Assembly (NCBI GenBank): GCA_013204985.1
Contig: JABMLG010000008.1
Location: 141,377 to 205,376 of the forward strand
DNA: 64,000 nucleotides
Direction of reading: 5' to 3'
Origin: Microbacteriaceae bacterium VKM Ac-2855
Lineage (GTDB): Bacteria > Actinomycetota > Actinomycetes > Actinomycetales > Microbacteriaceae
Made by a program: the position numbers and the translations under genes. Positions 18,401-27,702 of this stretch are shown here, one piece after another. The notes under the pieces are model-generated. The model saw only the letters and a program-made list of their open reading frames with translations. It ran no database searches and was not told the origin of the DNA. The stretch's first letter is position 1, and each line of letters opens with the position of its first letter.

Positions 18401-20544
18401 TGACCACCGAATACGTCTACGACGCGTGGGGTCGCGCGGCCGGCAGCAAACGCTCCACCGACACAGACTGGACCTGCAACAGCCTCGACGCGCGAGGACG
18501 AGTCGTCACGACGAACTACCTCGTCAATGCTGTTCCCACACGCACCATCACGACCAGCTACGCCCTGCCTCCGGTTTCGCCGGCGACCGTAGGAGACCCG
18601 ACGGTCAGCTACGTCGAGGACAACACCGTCACCGGCTCGCCGACCAACGGTCGCATCACCACGAAGTCGGATCTGCTGGGTCGCGTGATCGAGTACACCG
18701 ATGTGTGGGGCACCAAGACGGTCACCAGCTACGACAAAGTCAGCCGCGTCACGCAAACCGTGACCACGACCGGAACCTCGAGCTACACCCGCGCATTCAC
18801 CTACGATGCCGATGGGAAGATCACGACGGTAAAGGACGGAGGTGTGACCATCGCGAACGTCACCTACGGCACCACCGGCCTCACCGCGGGCCAGGTCACC
18901 GGCGTCACCTACCCGACCGGCGCCGGCAACGGCACGTCCCTCACCGGAATCACCCGACAGGCGAAAACCGGAGCGCAGACAGGCCAAACCTGGAACTTCG
19001 CCTCCGGCGCCGCCATCACCGAAGCGGTCACCCGTTCAAAAGCGGGACGGATCGTGTCGAACACGCTCACCAGCACCGGCATCAACTGGGCATCGAGCTA
19101 CGCCTTCGACAACGCCGGACGACTCAAAACTGCCACCATCCCCGGCCACACGCTCACCTACGGATACGGAACCGCGACCTGCGGCGTCACGAACGCTGGC
19201 TTGAACGGCAACCGCACCTCGATGATCGACCAGCCCACTACCGGCGCAACGACGACCGCGTACTACTGCTACAACGCCGCCGACCAGCTGTTGTCCTCTA
19301 CCGTCAGCGACCCCGTCACGGGCTCCGACGCCGTCTCCGATGGCCTTGCGGCCACCGACCTCAGCTACGACGGCAAAGGTCGCACGACCAAACTCGCCGA
19401 CCAGACGTACACCTACGACGCGAGCGACCGGCACACGAAAACAACGCAACCCGACGGCACCATCGTCACCTATTTGCTTGACGTGACCGACCGGATCGTC
19501 GCCCGTGTGCACACCCCCGCCGGTGGCGGCACCGCCATAACTCAGCGGTACTCGTTCGGCGGCCCCGGCGACGGCGCGCAACTCGTGCTCAGCGCAACCA
19601 ACGCAATCGTGGAACGCACCCTCACCCTCCCCGGCGGCGTCATCGTGTCGTTGCGGGCTGACGGGACGAAGGTGTGGTCCTACCCGAACATGCAGGGCAG
19701 CATCATCACCACAGCCAACGCTGCAGGAGCTCGCGACACGAAGATCAACCGCTACGACCCGTTCGGACAACCGGTTGATGCTGACGGACGCATCGGAACC
19801 ACCACCGGCGCCGACTACGTCGCCGACAGCCAGAAGAACTCCGACGTCGACTATGCCTGGCTCGGCGGGAACCAGAAATTCTTCGAACATGCCGGAACCA
19901 TCGCCGCCCTTGAGATGGGTGCCCGGGTCTACATCGCGGCACTCGGCCGATTCTTGAGCGTCGACCCGATAGAAGGAGGAGTGGACAACAACTACAACTA
20001 CCCATTAGACCCAATAAACAGGTTTGATCTCTCCGGTAAACGTCAATGTGTCAATGAACGGTGTAGCCGTACGTACGAACCTCGCAACGATACGTACGGC
20101 GGCAAAAATATCGTCGACGTGGTCGTTGTTCCCCGAAATATCCCAGGTCCACTCGATTTCATCTCCGACCCTGAAGTGACGTCAACCGTATTCTCGCTCA
20201 TGAGTATCGCCTTTGTAGGGCTTGCTCTTATCGCGGGTGCAACTGGCGTTGGGCTAGCCGCTGTGCCCGTTCTGCTTGCGGCTTCGGCGGCGTCTGGAGC
20301 TGCGTCAGCGGCGGTCACCTGCGGCAACGCCATTACGACTCGAGCTGGTCGCGATGTAGTGAACTGTGGAATATCAGCTGGCGCTTCTCTTATCCCGGGC
20401 GCTGGCGGAGCCGTCGCGATGGGGCTGAAGGCAACGGGAGCGATTACGACAAGGGCGGCCTACGGCGGAATAGTCCGTGGATCTGCGTCAGCAGGAAGTG
20501 GTCTTGGGTTTGTGGACAATGTAAACACGTTTATGGATTGGTGA
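15259..20544 (+). CDS. RHS/YD-repeat protein, C-terminal part after frameshift
   Basis: From about 15265 the +1 frame resumes with [18 protein letters not shown] and runs open to 20544. Together with the upstream frame it would make about 2316 residues. In order: two fibronectin/Ig-like segments, a PA14-like domain (about 15900-16370), YD repeats, a second PA14-like domain (17600-18010, with [19 protein letters not shown]), many more YD repeats, and the RHS-associated core end ([20 protein letters not shown], 19918-19977). A variable tip follows. RHS proteins form a beta-cocoon that encloses a C-terminal toxin. As the sequence stands, this part lacks its own signal peptide, so the gene is broken unless frameshifting or a sequencing error explains it. 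Confidence 0.8.
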   Translation, partial: SPANGYVAEDSLAVPQNKLNPNTTYYWKDTVKDGFDGAFGQSTERDSPVFSFTTSNIAYPQPVSPIDDAVVATLTPTLTVTDPAHPYGEDTKYQFRVATGNDGSTGQTVISGWQDSPTWTVPAGALRDGTVYSWQTWVSDSVDEWRPRTWVNSFTVDLRVANPGPAPTDTVGPATVNLANGNLGLNFTSPTVTTPGGPIGMNFSYNSQLVSNQGLLAKYYNIASFTGSPAREFSGYQLNLVRTDATPGGVWGEASPLPGVVSHDNFIADWTAQIRPPAGRWQFRTIRDDGVILDLGYQNYIDKWESAPADTTSDPWSSTVVFNGTTSAPFRLRYFERSGGANVTLQARQLNDADAVVTTLPAVPADWFTKPQPAILPDGWAGSYPMAGSEFFYIKSEAKEGSITLTDIYGTTHIYEKKSDGSYKPPTGENGLVALNSDGLVSVDEGGTVTTFKVDGAVDKIVSASTLAKPIRPVPTYKADGRIEKIVDAQSPSRVVRFIYGSDQSTETSLSGNDLSNGDTCQAGPDGSAAADDYLCRIIYPGSVAGFADDTSLLYNSSGSLVTIVNPDNERTSFVYDTAKRLYIARTAAMNDWMIATNKAAVAGNRSIDVTYTANGRVNTIHTAAPDGIDHTQRTGKQYVYETAPVAPVAGVGGVTGVSRVKVIDNAGTVLTNTSATGAPAGTAPALTSTAKFDAAYRMTAATTPLGLTSSTEWDDQDLQLSTMSPQGLKSTAIYDQRDRPIENYGPATTDCFGGDRKPNATCPTVIGASETRYDENLLGLAATYFENDRLAGSPKKFGLDIGVKDGILAETWGNTKPVVTDAWSARFTGTITFPEVGTYTLRVRSDDGTNLWVDNQQIIADIRPASLHEVQGQFESTFAGQEVPIRLDYVNFGGNASVELHWTTPSNQENYVPGDKLKPDYGLTTSTLTRDAAAVANAAPDMTTKTVYGTSGGTDNQWLGIATANIVDPGGLNLTTSTEYNTTTWQRINKRLPAATASNASAGTSGLTITYYSTADAVPNACGVGSASQVGFMKSQKGATGANNVAVTTEYVYDAWGRAAGSKRSTDTDWTCNSLDARGRVVTTNYLVNAVPTRTITTSYALPPVSPATVGDPTVSYVEDNTVTGSPTNGRITTKSDLLGRVIEYTDVWGTKTVTSYDKVSRVTQTVTTTGTSSYTRAFTYDADGKITTVKDGGVTIANVTYGTTGLTAGQVTGVTYPTGAGNGTSLTGITRQAKTGAQTGQTWNFASGAAITEAVTRSKAGRIVSNTLTSTGINWASSYAFDNAGRLKTATIPGHTLTYGYGTATCGVTNAGLNGNRTSMIDQPTTGATTTAYYCYNAADQLLSSTVSDPVTGSDAVSDGLAATDLSYDGKGRTTKLADQTYTYDASDRHTKTTQPDGTIVTYLLDVTDRIVARVHTPAGGGTAITQRYSFGGPGDGAQLVLSATNAIVERTLTLPGGVIVSLRADGTKVWSYPNMQGSIITTANAAGARDTKINRYDPFGQPVDADGRIGTTTGADYVADSQKNSDVDYAWLGGNQKFFEHAGTIAALEMGARVYIAALGRFLSVDPIEGGVDNNYNYPLDPINRFDLSGKRQCVNERCSRTYEPRNDTYGGKNIVDVVVVPRNIPGPLDFISDPEVTSTVFSLMSIAFVGLALIAGATGVGLAAVPVLLAASAASGAASAAVTCGNAITTRAGRDVVNCGISAGASLIPGAGGAVAMGLKATGAITTRAAYGGIVRGSASAGSGLGFVDNVNTFMDW
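20035..20544 (+). other. variable C-terminal tip of the RHS protein
   Basis: After the conserved RINR/DLSG junction the last 169 codons have lower GC and no YD repeats. They carry two long hydrophobic Ala/Gly-rich stretches (for example [20 protein letters not shown]) and two cysteines per stretch. This is the swap-in position for toxins in polymorphic toxin systems. I recognise no catalytic motif; a membrane-active or truncated tip is possible. Confidence 0.6.
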
Positions 20545-20546
20545 GG

Positions 20547-20963
20547 ATGTCCGGAGAACCGCGGCGTGTCGTGAAACTGTCGGGATGGAGTATGCGCGCT
20601 TGGGGGCTGTTCTATTGCATGCTCAATGCTGTAATCCTCCTTTCGGGGGCCGCTTTCATGCTGATAATATTTGTCTGGGGATTGGGGGACCTTACCGTGT
20701 TTTCTCTACTTGGGGTTTCGGTCCTAGGGATCATCGTCGCCTACTCCAGTAACTCAAAAATGTCTAAACGGCAAGAATCCGAGTTTGCGCTCGGGTACAG
20801 TACGGCCTGGTTTGTTCCACCCCATCTCGACCAGGTCGAGCCGAAGTCCGGTTTGGTCGTGAGGGCAAAGGGCGATACGCCGCTTCGGTTTTCTGAAATG
20901 CTCAAACTTTCCAGGAACGCCAGGCGAGAAGCACCGAAGCTGAAGACGCCTCGGGACATCTGA
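20547..20963 (+). CDS. candidate immunity protein, two-helix membrane protein
   Basis: The product, 138 residues from ATG 20547, has two transmembrane segments near residues 20-45 and 48-70 (LFYCMLNAVILLSGAAFMLI and LTVFSLLGVSVLGIIVAY) followed by a soluble C-terminal domain. It starts 2 bp after the RHS stop and would be translationally coupled. A TTG start at 20538 is an alternative. Position, small size and low GC all match an immunity gene for the RHS tip. I recognise no family, so the role is inferred from context only. Confidence 0.6.
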   Translation: MSGEPRRVVKLSGWSMRAWGLFYCMLNAVILLSGAAFMLIIFVWGLGDLTVFSLLGVSVLGIIVAYSSNSKMSKRQESEFALGYSTAWFVPPHLDQVEPKSGLVVRAKGDTPLRFSEMLKLSRNARREAPKLKTPRDI

Positions 20964-21020
20964 GGTCCGGTTGACTCCTGATGTGTGGTGAACTTGGGTC
21001 GCTGCTCGAAGGATCTATAT

Positions 21021-21170
21021 CGTGCCAAAGTCGTTTTCCGAGGACTTTCGTCGGGACGTCGCGGTCGCGCGCAAGGGCGAAACGCTCTCGCGCAGATCGC
21101 AACGGACTTCAAGGTCTTCGAGAACTCGATCGTAAACTGGATCAGGGCTCGCCTCGCACTGCCTCATGTC
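21021..21170 (+). pseudogene. IS3-family transposase OrfA remnant
   Basis: KSFSEDFRRDVAVARKGETL in one frame and LAQIATDFKVFENSIVNWIR in another together match the helix-turn-helix region of an IS3-type OrfA. The join requires frameshifts, and the rest of the element is missing. Confidence 0.65.
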
Positions 21171-21246
21171 TCGGCGGTTCGCCGAACTTCCTAAAGGACG
21201 ACCAACGATGTTGCTTTAATCTCTCTGAGAGGAAGCCCATTCGGTC

Positions 21247-21801
21247 ATGTCGGCTAGGGCCTGCTCTGTTGCCGGCGACGCACTGGACCGCTGTCGGCAA
21301 CGGATCCAACAGCACACGATGGGGCATCGCGGCCGATCCGGAGAACCGCTCTACTCGGCTCGCCAGACCCGGCACACTGGCGCAAACCTGCTCACTGACA
21401 AGCAGCGCGCCCGCCTCGAGGCCGTGTTCGCGACCGAGGAGCACGTCGAGGTCGAAGTGACCTGGGGTATCTACCAGCGCATGATCGCCGCCTACCGCCA
21501 CCCCGACCCCGCAAGCGGCAAGACCGCGATGCAGGCACTTATCACCTCGATCAGCAGCGGCGTCCCCAGCACACTCAAAGAGCTGATCACGCTGGGCCGG
21601 ACCATAAAACTCCGCGCCGCTGACGTCCTCGCCTACTTCGACCGACCCGGCACCTCGAACGGACCCACCGAAGCGATAAACGACCGCCTCGAACACCTCC
21701 GCGGCTCCGCCCTGGGCTTTCGCAACCTGACCAACTACATCGCCCGATCACTCCTCGAAACCGGCGGCTTCAGACCCCGACTACACCCTGAATTGCGATG
21801 A
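21247..21801 (+). pseudogene. ISL3-family transposase, C-terminal fragment
   Basis: About 184 codons match the last part of ISL3 transposases: GHRGRSGEPLYSARQT, VEVEVTWGIYQRMIAAYR, and the conserved end GTSNGPTEAINDRLEHL and NYIARSLLETGGFRPRLHP. The glutamate in TEAIN is the last residue of the DDE triad. The N-terminal half, with the first two acidic residues, is missing, so the fragment is inactive. It lies directly downstream of the RHS toxin module, a common place for insertion-sequence scars. No terminal repeats were found. Confidence 0.8.
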
Positions 21802-22038
21802 GCCGCATAGTGGCTGACGGGCCCTCGTCCACTACGCTTTTCTTTTCGGGAATGTGGTTCTTTGGGGGTACCGCGCCTCTTTTCGAACGGAGTGATCCGC
21901 TACGCGGCCGAACTAGAGGCGCGCAGAGCCGCCAATTCGTAGGAGTCGCGCGCAACCATCCGCGAACACGACCCGAGAATCCTCTCCCGAAGGCGGCCCG
22001 GTCGGGTCGCCGGAGGTCGGATCTGATCGGGGAATGAC

Positions 22039-22068
22039 GAAGGGGCGGGCCTGCAGGCCCGCCCCTTC
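22039..22068 (-). terminator. perfect 30-bp palindrome, terminator of the inositol operon
   Basis: GAAGGGGCGGGCCTG is followed directly by its exact reverse complement. The palindrome ends 14 bp beyond the stop of iolH. It should stop transcription of the long minus-strand iol operon. The rest of 21802-22082 holds nothing recognisable. Confidence 0.85.
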
Positions 22069-22082
22069 ATCGCGATACGTCC

Positions 22083-22961
22083 CTACGCCGTCGCCGAACC
22101 GATCAGCTCGCGCAGTCGCTCCAATTGGAACCGGGAGATCTCGTCGGCCCGCTCGTCCTCGGCGAAGACGTTCGAGACGATCAGGGCGTCCTCGCGTTCG
22201 AGGTAGCCCGTCTGTCCGAGAAGAGCGAACAGTTCGGTCCAGTCGACATCGCCGCCGCCGATCGGGAGGTGCTGGTGCACTCGGGCCGCGTTGCCGGGAG
22301 GATTGCTGATGTAACGCAGCCCGTGCGAGCGGTTGTGGTCGAAGGTGTCCGCCGCGTACACGGTGCCCAGGCGTCGCCCGATCTCTGGGATCAAGGTGGC
22401 CGCACGGTCGCCGTAGTGGAAGGTGTGCGAGGCGACGTAGACGAACCCGATCGAGTCCGAATCCAACGCCCGCAGAATGCGCCAGGCTTCGAGCCCGTCC
22501 TCGACGAAGTCGTCGGGGTGCGGGTCGAAGTTCAGGTGGATGCCCTCCTTCTCGACGAGGGGGAGGAGCGTCTCCATCGAGCGGTAGAACGCGGCCTCGG
22601 AGTCCTCGTCGCGCTCCGGTCTTCCGCTGAACTCGGTGTTGATGGTGTCCACGCCGAGTTCGACGGCCAGCTCGATAACCCGGCGGAAGTTGCGAACGGC
22701 CGTCTCGCGCTGCGGCTCGTCCGGCGACGAGATGCGCTGAACGGGCAGGATGGCCGGGATGCTCACCCCGGCGTCCTGCGTGCGCTTCTTCAGCGCGCGC
22801 ACCAGAGCCGTGTCGGCCTTCGGATACCGGAAGAACGGGCTGAAGTCGACGTGCGGCGTGAGCTGGAAGTGTTCGTAGCCCAGGCGTGCCGTCACGTCGG
22901 GGAAGTCGAGCAGACCGAAGTCGTGATGGTAGGGCGTGGGATCGAGGGCGATGCGGACCAT
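22083..22961 (-). CDS. iolH: sugar phosphate isomerase/epimerase, IolH-like
   Basis: The 292-residue product is an AP-endonuclease-2-type TIM barrel (MVRIALDPTPYHHDF, VDTINTEFSGRPE, LNFDPHPDDF). These proteins bind divalent metal through Glu, Asp and His residues, here plausibly in NTEFSG, FDPHPDD and YAADTFDHNRSH. It is the last gene of the iol operon, 38 bp after iolD, and has the length and place of iolH in Bacillus and Corynebacterium. The precise reaction of IolH is not firmly known. The operon ends at the palindrome just beyond. Confidence 0.75.
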   Translation of the reverse strand: MVRIALDPTPYHHDFGLLDFPDVTARLGYEHFQLTPHVDFSPFFRYPKADTALVRALKKRTQDAGVSIPAILPVQRISSPDEPQRETAVRNFRRVIELAVELGVDTINTEFSGRPERDEDSEAAFYRSMETLLPLVEKEGIHLNFDPHPDDFVEDGLEAWRILRALDSDSIGFVYVASHTFHYGDRAATLIPEIGRRLGTVYAADTFDHNRSHGLRYISNPPGNAARVHQHLPIGGGDVDWTELFALLGQTGYLEREDALIVSNVFAEDERADEISRFQLERLRELIGSATA

Positions 22962-22999
22962 GGGTTTCTCCGGTGATGCGATTCAGGAACGGGTGGGGC

Positions 23000-24898
23000 T
23001 CAGCCGAGCAGCGGCTTCTGGTCTCGCTTGTGCGTCCGGTAGTCGACGAGCGCGGCCTGCGTGCTGGGCAACTCGGAGACCTCGGCCACAGGCACATCCC
23101 ACCATCCTTCGCCGTCGGGCGAATACAGCAGCGGGTCGCTGTTGATGTGAATGAGGGTCGTGCGGTCAGACGCCTTCGCGACGGCCATCGCCGCCTTCAA
23201 GTCCGCGATCGCATCCGGCCCGGGCTCGACCTCGATGGTGTCGACACCGTAGCTTCGAGCGTTCGCGGCGAGGTCGATGGGCAGCACCCGCTCGCCCTGG
23301 AAGCCGCCCTGTTCATCCTGGTAGCGGTACCAGGTACCGAATCGTTCCGAGCCGACGGACTCGGACAGGTGGCCGATGGAGGCGTAGCCGTGGTTCTGAA
23401 TGAGGACCACGATGATCTTGATACCCTCGGCGACCGCGGTGACCAACTCGGTGTGCAGCATCAGGTAAGAGCCATCGCCGACCATCACGATCGCGTCGCG
23501 GTCCGGCGATGCGCGGCGCACGCCCATCCCACCCGCGATCTCGTAGCCCATGCAAGAGAAGGCGTACTCGACGTGGTAGCCGAGGCTGTCCCGCACGCGC
23601 CACAGCTTGTGCAGATCGCCCGGCAGCGAGCCGGCGGCCTGGATGATGACGTCGCGCGGGTCGCTCGAGGACTGTACGGCGTCGATGATCTCGGTCTGGC
23701 CCGGCAACGCGAGCCCCGAAGACTGGAAGGCCTCGTCGACGACGGCGTCCCAGGCGGACTTCTCGGTGGCCGCGAGCGCCCTCCATTCCGCCGACACCGA
23801 GTAGCCCTCCAACGCGGGCAGCAGTGCTTCGAGGGCCTCGCGGGCGTCGGCGATCACCGGCAGCTGCGAGCCGTGCTTGTACGCGTCGAACGAGGCGACG
23901 TTGATGTTCACGAAGGTGACGTCGGGGTTCTGGAACGCCGTGCGGCTGGCGGTGGTGAAGTCGGAGTAGCGGGTACCGATGCCGATCACCACGTCCGCCG
24001 CGGCGGCGAGCCTGTTCGCGGCGGACGTCCCCGTCGCTCCGATGCCGCCGAGGTAGTCCGGGTGGTCCCACACGAGGGATCCGCCGCCCGCCTGCGATGT
24101 GCCGACCGGGATGCCGGTGGCCTCGACGAGGGCCGCCAGCGCGGCTTCCGCCCCCGAGTAGATGACGCCACCGCCGGCGACGATGATCGGATTCTCGGCC
24201 GCGCGGATCGCCGCCACGGCACGGGCGAGCGGCCCGGCCTCGGGCAGGGGGCGGCGGATGTGCCACTCGCGCGGGGCGAGGAACTCGACGGGCACGTCGA
24301 TGGTCTCGGCCTGCACGTCCTCCGGGAGCGCGATCGTCACCGCGCCGGTCTCGGCGGGATCCGTCAGCACGCGCATCGCTGCGAGCGCGATCGAGAACAG
24401 CTTCTCCGGTCGGTCGACGCGGTCGAAGAACCGCGACAGGGGGCGGAAGGCATCCGTGACCTGGATCCCGAGGTCGTGCGGCAGCTCGATCTGCTGCAGC
24501 ACCGGGTCGGAGACCCGGGTCGCGAACGCGTCACTGGGCAGCAGCAGCGCCGGCATGCGGTTCGTCGTGGCGAGCGCGGCCCCGGTGAGCATGTTGGCGG
24601 CTCCCGGGCCGACGGAGGCTGCGCTCGCGAACGTGGCGCGGCGACGGCGCATCCGGGCGTAGCCGACGGACTGGTGCACCATCGCCTGCTCGTTGCGGGC
24701 CTGGTGGTACGGCATGAGCCCGGGCTGCTCGGCCTCGATCTGCTTCAGCGCCTGCCCGATCCCGGCGACGTTGCCGTGTCCGAAGATGCCGAAGGTGCCG
24801 GCGATGGTGCGCTCGCGGATGTCGCCGTCGACGGTCCACTGGTTGGCGAGGAATTCGATCAGCGCTTGGCTGACGGTCATCCGCCTCGTCGTGCTCAT
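23000..24898 (-). CDS. iolD: 3D-(3,5/4)-trihydroxycyclohexane-1,2-dione acylhydrolase IolD
   Basis: IolD hydrolyses the cyclic diketone of the inositol pathway to 5-deoxy-D-glucuronate, using thiamine diphosphate. The 632-residue product has the three-domain ThDP fold. HQARNEQAMVHQSVGYAR is in the Pyr domain, the central FAD-like domain contains IIVAGGGVIYSGAE, and the ThDP/Mg motif is GDGSYLML near residue 472. Length matches known IolD. The ATG lies two bases beyond the iolB stop (GCTCATGTCAG region), so translation is coupled. The enzyme is cytoplasmic. Confidence 0.95.
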   Translation of the reverse strand: MSTTRRMTVSQALIEFLANQWTVDGDIRERTIAGTFGIFGHGNVAGIGQALKQIEAEQPGLMPYHQARNEQAMVHQSVGYARMRRRRATFASAASVGPGAANMLTGAALATTNRMPALLLPSDAFATRVSDPVLQQIELPHDLGIQVTDAFRPLSRFFDRVDRPEKLFSIALAAMRVLTDPAETGAVTIALPEDVQAETIDVPVEFLAPREWHIRRPLPEAGPLARAVAAIRAAENPIIVAGGGVIYSGAEAALAALVEATGIPVGTSQAGGGSLVWDHPDYLGGIGATGTSAANRLAAAADVVIGIGTRYSDFTTASRTAFQNPDVTFVNINVASFDAYKHGSQLPVIADAREALEALLPALEGYSVSAEWRALAATEKSAWDAVVDEAFQSSGLALPGQTEIIDAVQSSSDPRDVIIQAAGSLPGDLHKLWRVRDSLGYHVEYAFSCMGYEIAGGMGVRRASPDRDAIVMVGDGSYLMLHTELVTAVAEGIKIIVVLIQNHGYASIGHLSESVGSERFGTWYRYQDEQGGFQGERVLPIDLAANARSYGVDTIEVEPGPDAIADLKAAMAVAKASDRTTLIHINSDPLLYSPDGEGWWDVPVAEVSELPSTQAALVDYRTHKRDQKPLLG

Positions 24899-24899
24899 G

Positions 24900-25814
24900 T
24901 CAGTTGATTCCTTCGTTCGAGCCCAGGTAGGGCAGTCGGGAGTCGAATTCCTGGCCGTCCCAGGTGCCGCGGATCCAGCCGTGGGCCGGGTCGTCCGAGA
25001 TGTGCCAGACCCGTTCGGGGTCCGGACCCGCCATCACGTTCAGGTAGTACAGGTCGTATCCGGGGGCGGCGACGCACGGACCGTGCCAGCCGTAGGGGAG
25101 CAGGGCGATGTCGCCCGTGTGCACCTCGGCCAGGATGTCGATCTCACCGGCGTCCGACGAATACGTGCGGAGGAATCCGAACGGCGCGGCCTGCGGCGGG
25201 GCGGTGACGCCCTTCGAGACGGCGGACTCGAAGTAGTAGATCTCTTCGAGGCGTGATTCCTCGCCCGGGACGAGTTCGTCGTGCTTGTGCGGAGGGTAGC
25301 TCGACCAGTTCTCGGCGGGGGTGATCACCTCGCAGACGATGAACGAGCCCGCCTCGAGGGCCTGAGGTGTGCCGAAATTGTGCACCTGCCGACTCGAGCG
25401 GCCGGCGCCGCGCAGTTCGACCGGTACCTCGGACTTGTTGATGTGGCGGCTCGGGTGCACCTCCGTCGTCGGCGCTTCCGCGACGGCGACGCGACCTGAA
25501 CCGGAGACGGTCGCCGACGTGTCGCGGGAGAGGTAGAGCACATCGCTCGGGCCGTCGAAGACCGATTCCCGACCCTCCAGCAGGGTGGTCTCCGACGGGC
25601 CCGAGCTCTGGTGCCGGACCGTGAACGATCCGGCCAGCGGCACAACGAGTCGTTCGACGCCGGCCGAGGCCAGCGGCAGCTCGTCACCCGCGCGGATGTC
25701 CGCCACCCGGATGCCGGTGTGCTGCCAGCCGGGAAGGCTGTCGTCCACGACGGACTCCCATCCGTCACGCTCGAGCGTCCCCTTCGGGAACACCCATTCG
25801 TTGTGCCGAGTCAT
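24900..25814 (-). CDS. iolB: 5-deoxy-glucuronate isomerase IolB
   Basis: IolB converts 5-deoxy-D-glucuronate to 2-deoxy-5-keto-D-gluconate. The 304-residue product is a bicupin: the metal ligands are visible in SSYPPHKHDE and EEIYYFE, and in the C-terminal PYGWHGPCVAAPGY. RHINKSEVPVELRGAGRSSR is also typical. The gene precedes iolD on the same strand. A strong hairpin at 25837-25903 lies immediately upstream, between it and iolA, so it may have its own expression control. GAGAGG precedes the ATG. Confidence 0.95.
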   Translation of the reverse strand: MTRHNEWVFPKGTLERDGWESVVDDSLPGWQHTGIRVADIRAGDELPLASAGVERLVVPLAGSFTVRHQSSGPSETTLLEGRESVFDGPSDVLYLSRDTSATVSGSGRVAVAEAPTTEVHPSRHINKSEVPVELRGAGRSSRQVHNFGTPQALEAGSFIVCEVITPAENWSSYPPHKHDELVPGEESRLEEIYYFESAVSKGVTAPPQAAPFGFLRTYSSDAGEIDILAEVHTGDIALLPYGWHGPCVAAPGYDLYYLNVMAGPDPERVWHISDDPAHGWIRGTWDGQEFDSRLPYLGSNEGIN

Positions 25815-25836
25815 TACGGCCTCTCCTTGTCTCTGT

Positions 25837-25903
25837 CCCCGCGAGATGCCTCTTATGCACGCGCCTCGCGGCGTGTCGCGTGCATATGAGGCATCTCGCG
25901 GGG
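25837..25903. repeat. 27-bp-arm inverted repeat upstream of iolB
   Basis: Arms at 25837-25863 and 25877-25903 are reverse complements at 26 of 27 positions, with a 13-nt loop. The ends read CCCCGCGAGATGCCTC and GAGGCATCTCGCGGGG. It sits 23 bp before iolB and 206 bp after the iolA stop. It could be an RNA processing stem, an attenuator or a terminator for the iolA transcript. It has no U-tract. Confidence 0.8.
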
Positions 25904-26108
25904 CTCTGGTGCCGTTCTTTCAGTTGTGCGGGTGCGGGGGCGTTTGCGGATGCTCGCAAGCACTGTCGTGATCCCAACCGCCTTTGCGCCAGCGCAACCG
26001 GCGATTCGCGTTGCAGCGAATCGTCGTGCGCGGTACGTGACACGCTCCTGCCAACCTTCCCCGTCGGGAAGCCGACTGCGGCTGATCGACGAGGAACGAG
26101 GAGAGAGG
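25904..26108. other. gene-free spacer iolA-iolB
   Basis: These 205 bp between the large hairpin and the iolA stop have no convincing frame, ribosome site or promoter. Short inverted repeats such as CTTTGCGCCAGCGCAA are present but unremarkable. Confidence 0.4.
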
Positions 26109-27638
26109 CTAGTCGGTGGAGCGTGGGAAGCCGAGGTTGATGCCGCCGTGGGAGGGGTCGAGCCAGCGGGAGGTGATGGCTTTTTGTTGGGTGAAGAAGC
26201 GGACGCCTTCGGCGCCGTGGGCTTTGGTGTCGCCGAAGAGGGAGGATTTCCAGCCGCCGAAGGAGAAGGTGGCGACGGGGACGGGGATGGGGACGTTGAT
26301 GCCGATCATGCCGACTTCGATTTCGTTTTGGAAGCGGCGGGCGGCGCCGCCGTCGTTGGTGAAGATGGCGGTGCCGTTGCCGAACGCGCCGTTGTTGATG
26401 AGGGTGACGCCTTCTTCGTAGGTCTGCACGCGCACGATGGAGAGCACGGGTCCGAAGATCTCTTCGGTGTAGACGCGGGAGGTGATGGGGACGTCGTCGA
26501 TGAGGGTGGGGCCGAGCCAGAAGCCGTTGGGGTCGCCGTCCACGGTGATGCCGCGGCCGTCGATGACGACTTTCGCGCCGTCGGTTTCGGCGATGTCGAT
26601 GTAGGACGCGACTTTGTCGCGGTGCACCTTGGTGACGAGGGGGCCCATGTCGCAGCCGCGGCGGCCGTCGCCGATGCGTAGCGTCGCGGCGCGGTCTTGG
26701 ATTTTGGTGATGAGTTCGTCGGCGACGGGTTCGACGGCGACGACGACGGAGATGGCCATGCAGCGTTCCCCGGCGGAGCCGAAGCCGGCGTTGATGGCGG
26801 AGTCCGCGACGAGGTCGAGGTCGGCGTCGGGGAGGACGAGCATGTGGTTCTTCGCGCCGCCGAGGGCTTGCACGCGTTTGCCGTGTTTGGTGCCGGTCTC
26901 GTACACGTATTGCGCGATGGGGGTGGAGCCCACGAACGAGATGGAGCGCACGTCGGGGTGGGTCAACAGGCCGTCGACGGCTTCTTTGTCGCCGTTGAGG
27001 ACGGTGAACACGCCGTCGGGTAGGCCGGCTTCTTTCCAGAGTTTCGCGAGCCAGATCGCGGCGGTGGGGTCTTTCTCGGAGGGTTTCAACACGACGGTGT
27101 TGCCGGCGGCGATCGCGATGGGGAAGAACCACATCGGTACCATCGCGGGGAAGTTGAAGGGTGAGATGATCCCCACGACTCCGAGGGGCTGTTTGGTGGA
27201 GTAGACGTCGACGCCGGTGGACACCTGTTCGGAGTATTCGCCCTTGAGATGGTGGGCGAGGCCGGTGGCGAACTCGACGACTTCTTGGCCGCGGGTGATC
27301 TCACCGAGTGCATCCGAGACGACTTTGCCGTGTTCGGAGGTGATGATCTCGGCCAGCTCACCCTTCTTCGCCTCCAACAACTCCCGGAAACGGAACAGGA
27401 TCTGCTGACGCTTCGCCAACGACAGATCCCGCCACGCCGGGAACGCCGCCTTCGCCGACGCCACCGCGGCGTCGATCTCATCACGGTTCGCCAGCGCGAC
27501 GTTCTTGGTGACCACGCCTAGCGCGGGGTCGTAGACGGGTGCGGTGCGGCCGGAGGTGGACTCCGACTCGCGGCCGTCGATCCAGTGCGGGACCGTGGTG
27601 ACGTCGTGCAGCGGAGCGATTCCGATGGTTTCGGACAT
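26109..27638 (-). CDS. iolA: CoA-acylating methylmalonate-semialdehyde dehydrogenase
   Basis: This enzyme oxidises malonate semialdehyde (inositol pathway) or methylmalonate semialdehyde (valine pathway) to acetyl- or propionyl-CoA. The 509-residue product belongs to the aldehyde dehydrogenase superfamily. NFPAMVPMWFFPIAIAAGN is the MMSDH signature, and the catalytic cysteine is in GSAGERCMAIS. I chose the ATG at 27636-27638 (MSETIGIAP), since the longer frame adds a Pro-rich tail without a better ribosome site; GAAGAGAG precedes it. It lies between the Cgl0158-family gene and iolB, as in C. glutamicum. Confidence 0.92.
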   Translation of the reverse strand: MSETIGIAPLHDVTTVPHWIDGRESESTSGRTAPVYDPALGVVTKNVALANRDEIDAAVASAKAAFPAWRDLSLAKRQQILFRFRELLEAKKGELAEIITSEHGKVVSDALGEITRGQEVVEFATGLAHHLKGEYSEQVSTGVDVYSTKQPLGVVGIISPFNFPAMVPMWFFPIAIAAGNTVVLKPSEKDPTAAIWLAKLWKEAGLPDGVFTVLNGDKEAVDGLLTHPDVRSISFVGSTPIAQYVYETGTKHGKRVQALGGAKNHMLVLPDADLDLVADSAINAGFGSAGERCMAISVVVAVEPVADELITKIQDRAATLRIGDGRRGCDMGPLVTKVHRDKVASYIDIAETDGAKVVIDGRGITVDGDPNGFWLGPTLIDDVPITSRVYTEEIFGPVLSIVRVQTYEEGVTLINNGAFGNGTAIFTNDGGAARRFQNEIEVGMIGINVPIPVPVATFSFGGWKSSLFGDTKAHGAEGVRFFTQQKAITSRWLDPSHGGINLGFPRSTD

Positions 27639-27702
27639 GATTCTCTCTTCGTGTGTAACGGGCTCGCGAGGAGCGGGGGAGGGTCGTGGAAAGGGTGCCG
27701 AC

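Noticed and set aside
22886..24907. 673-codon plus-strand frame opposite iolD
   Set aside because: It is antisense to a full-length IolD with ThDP motifs; its Arg/Asp/Gly-rich product matches nothing.
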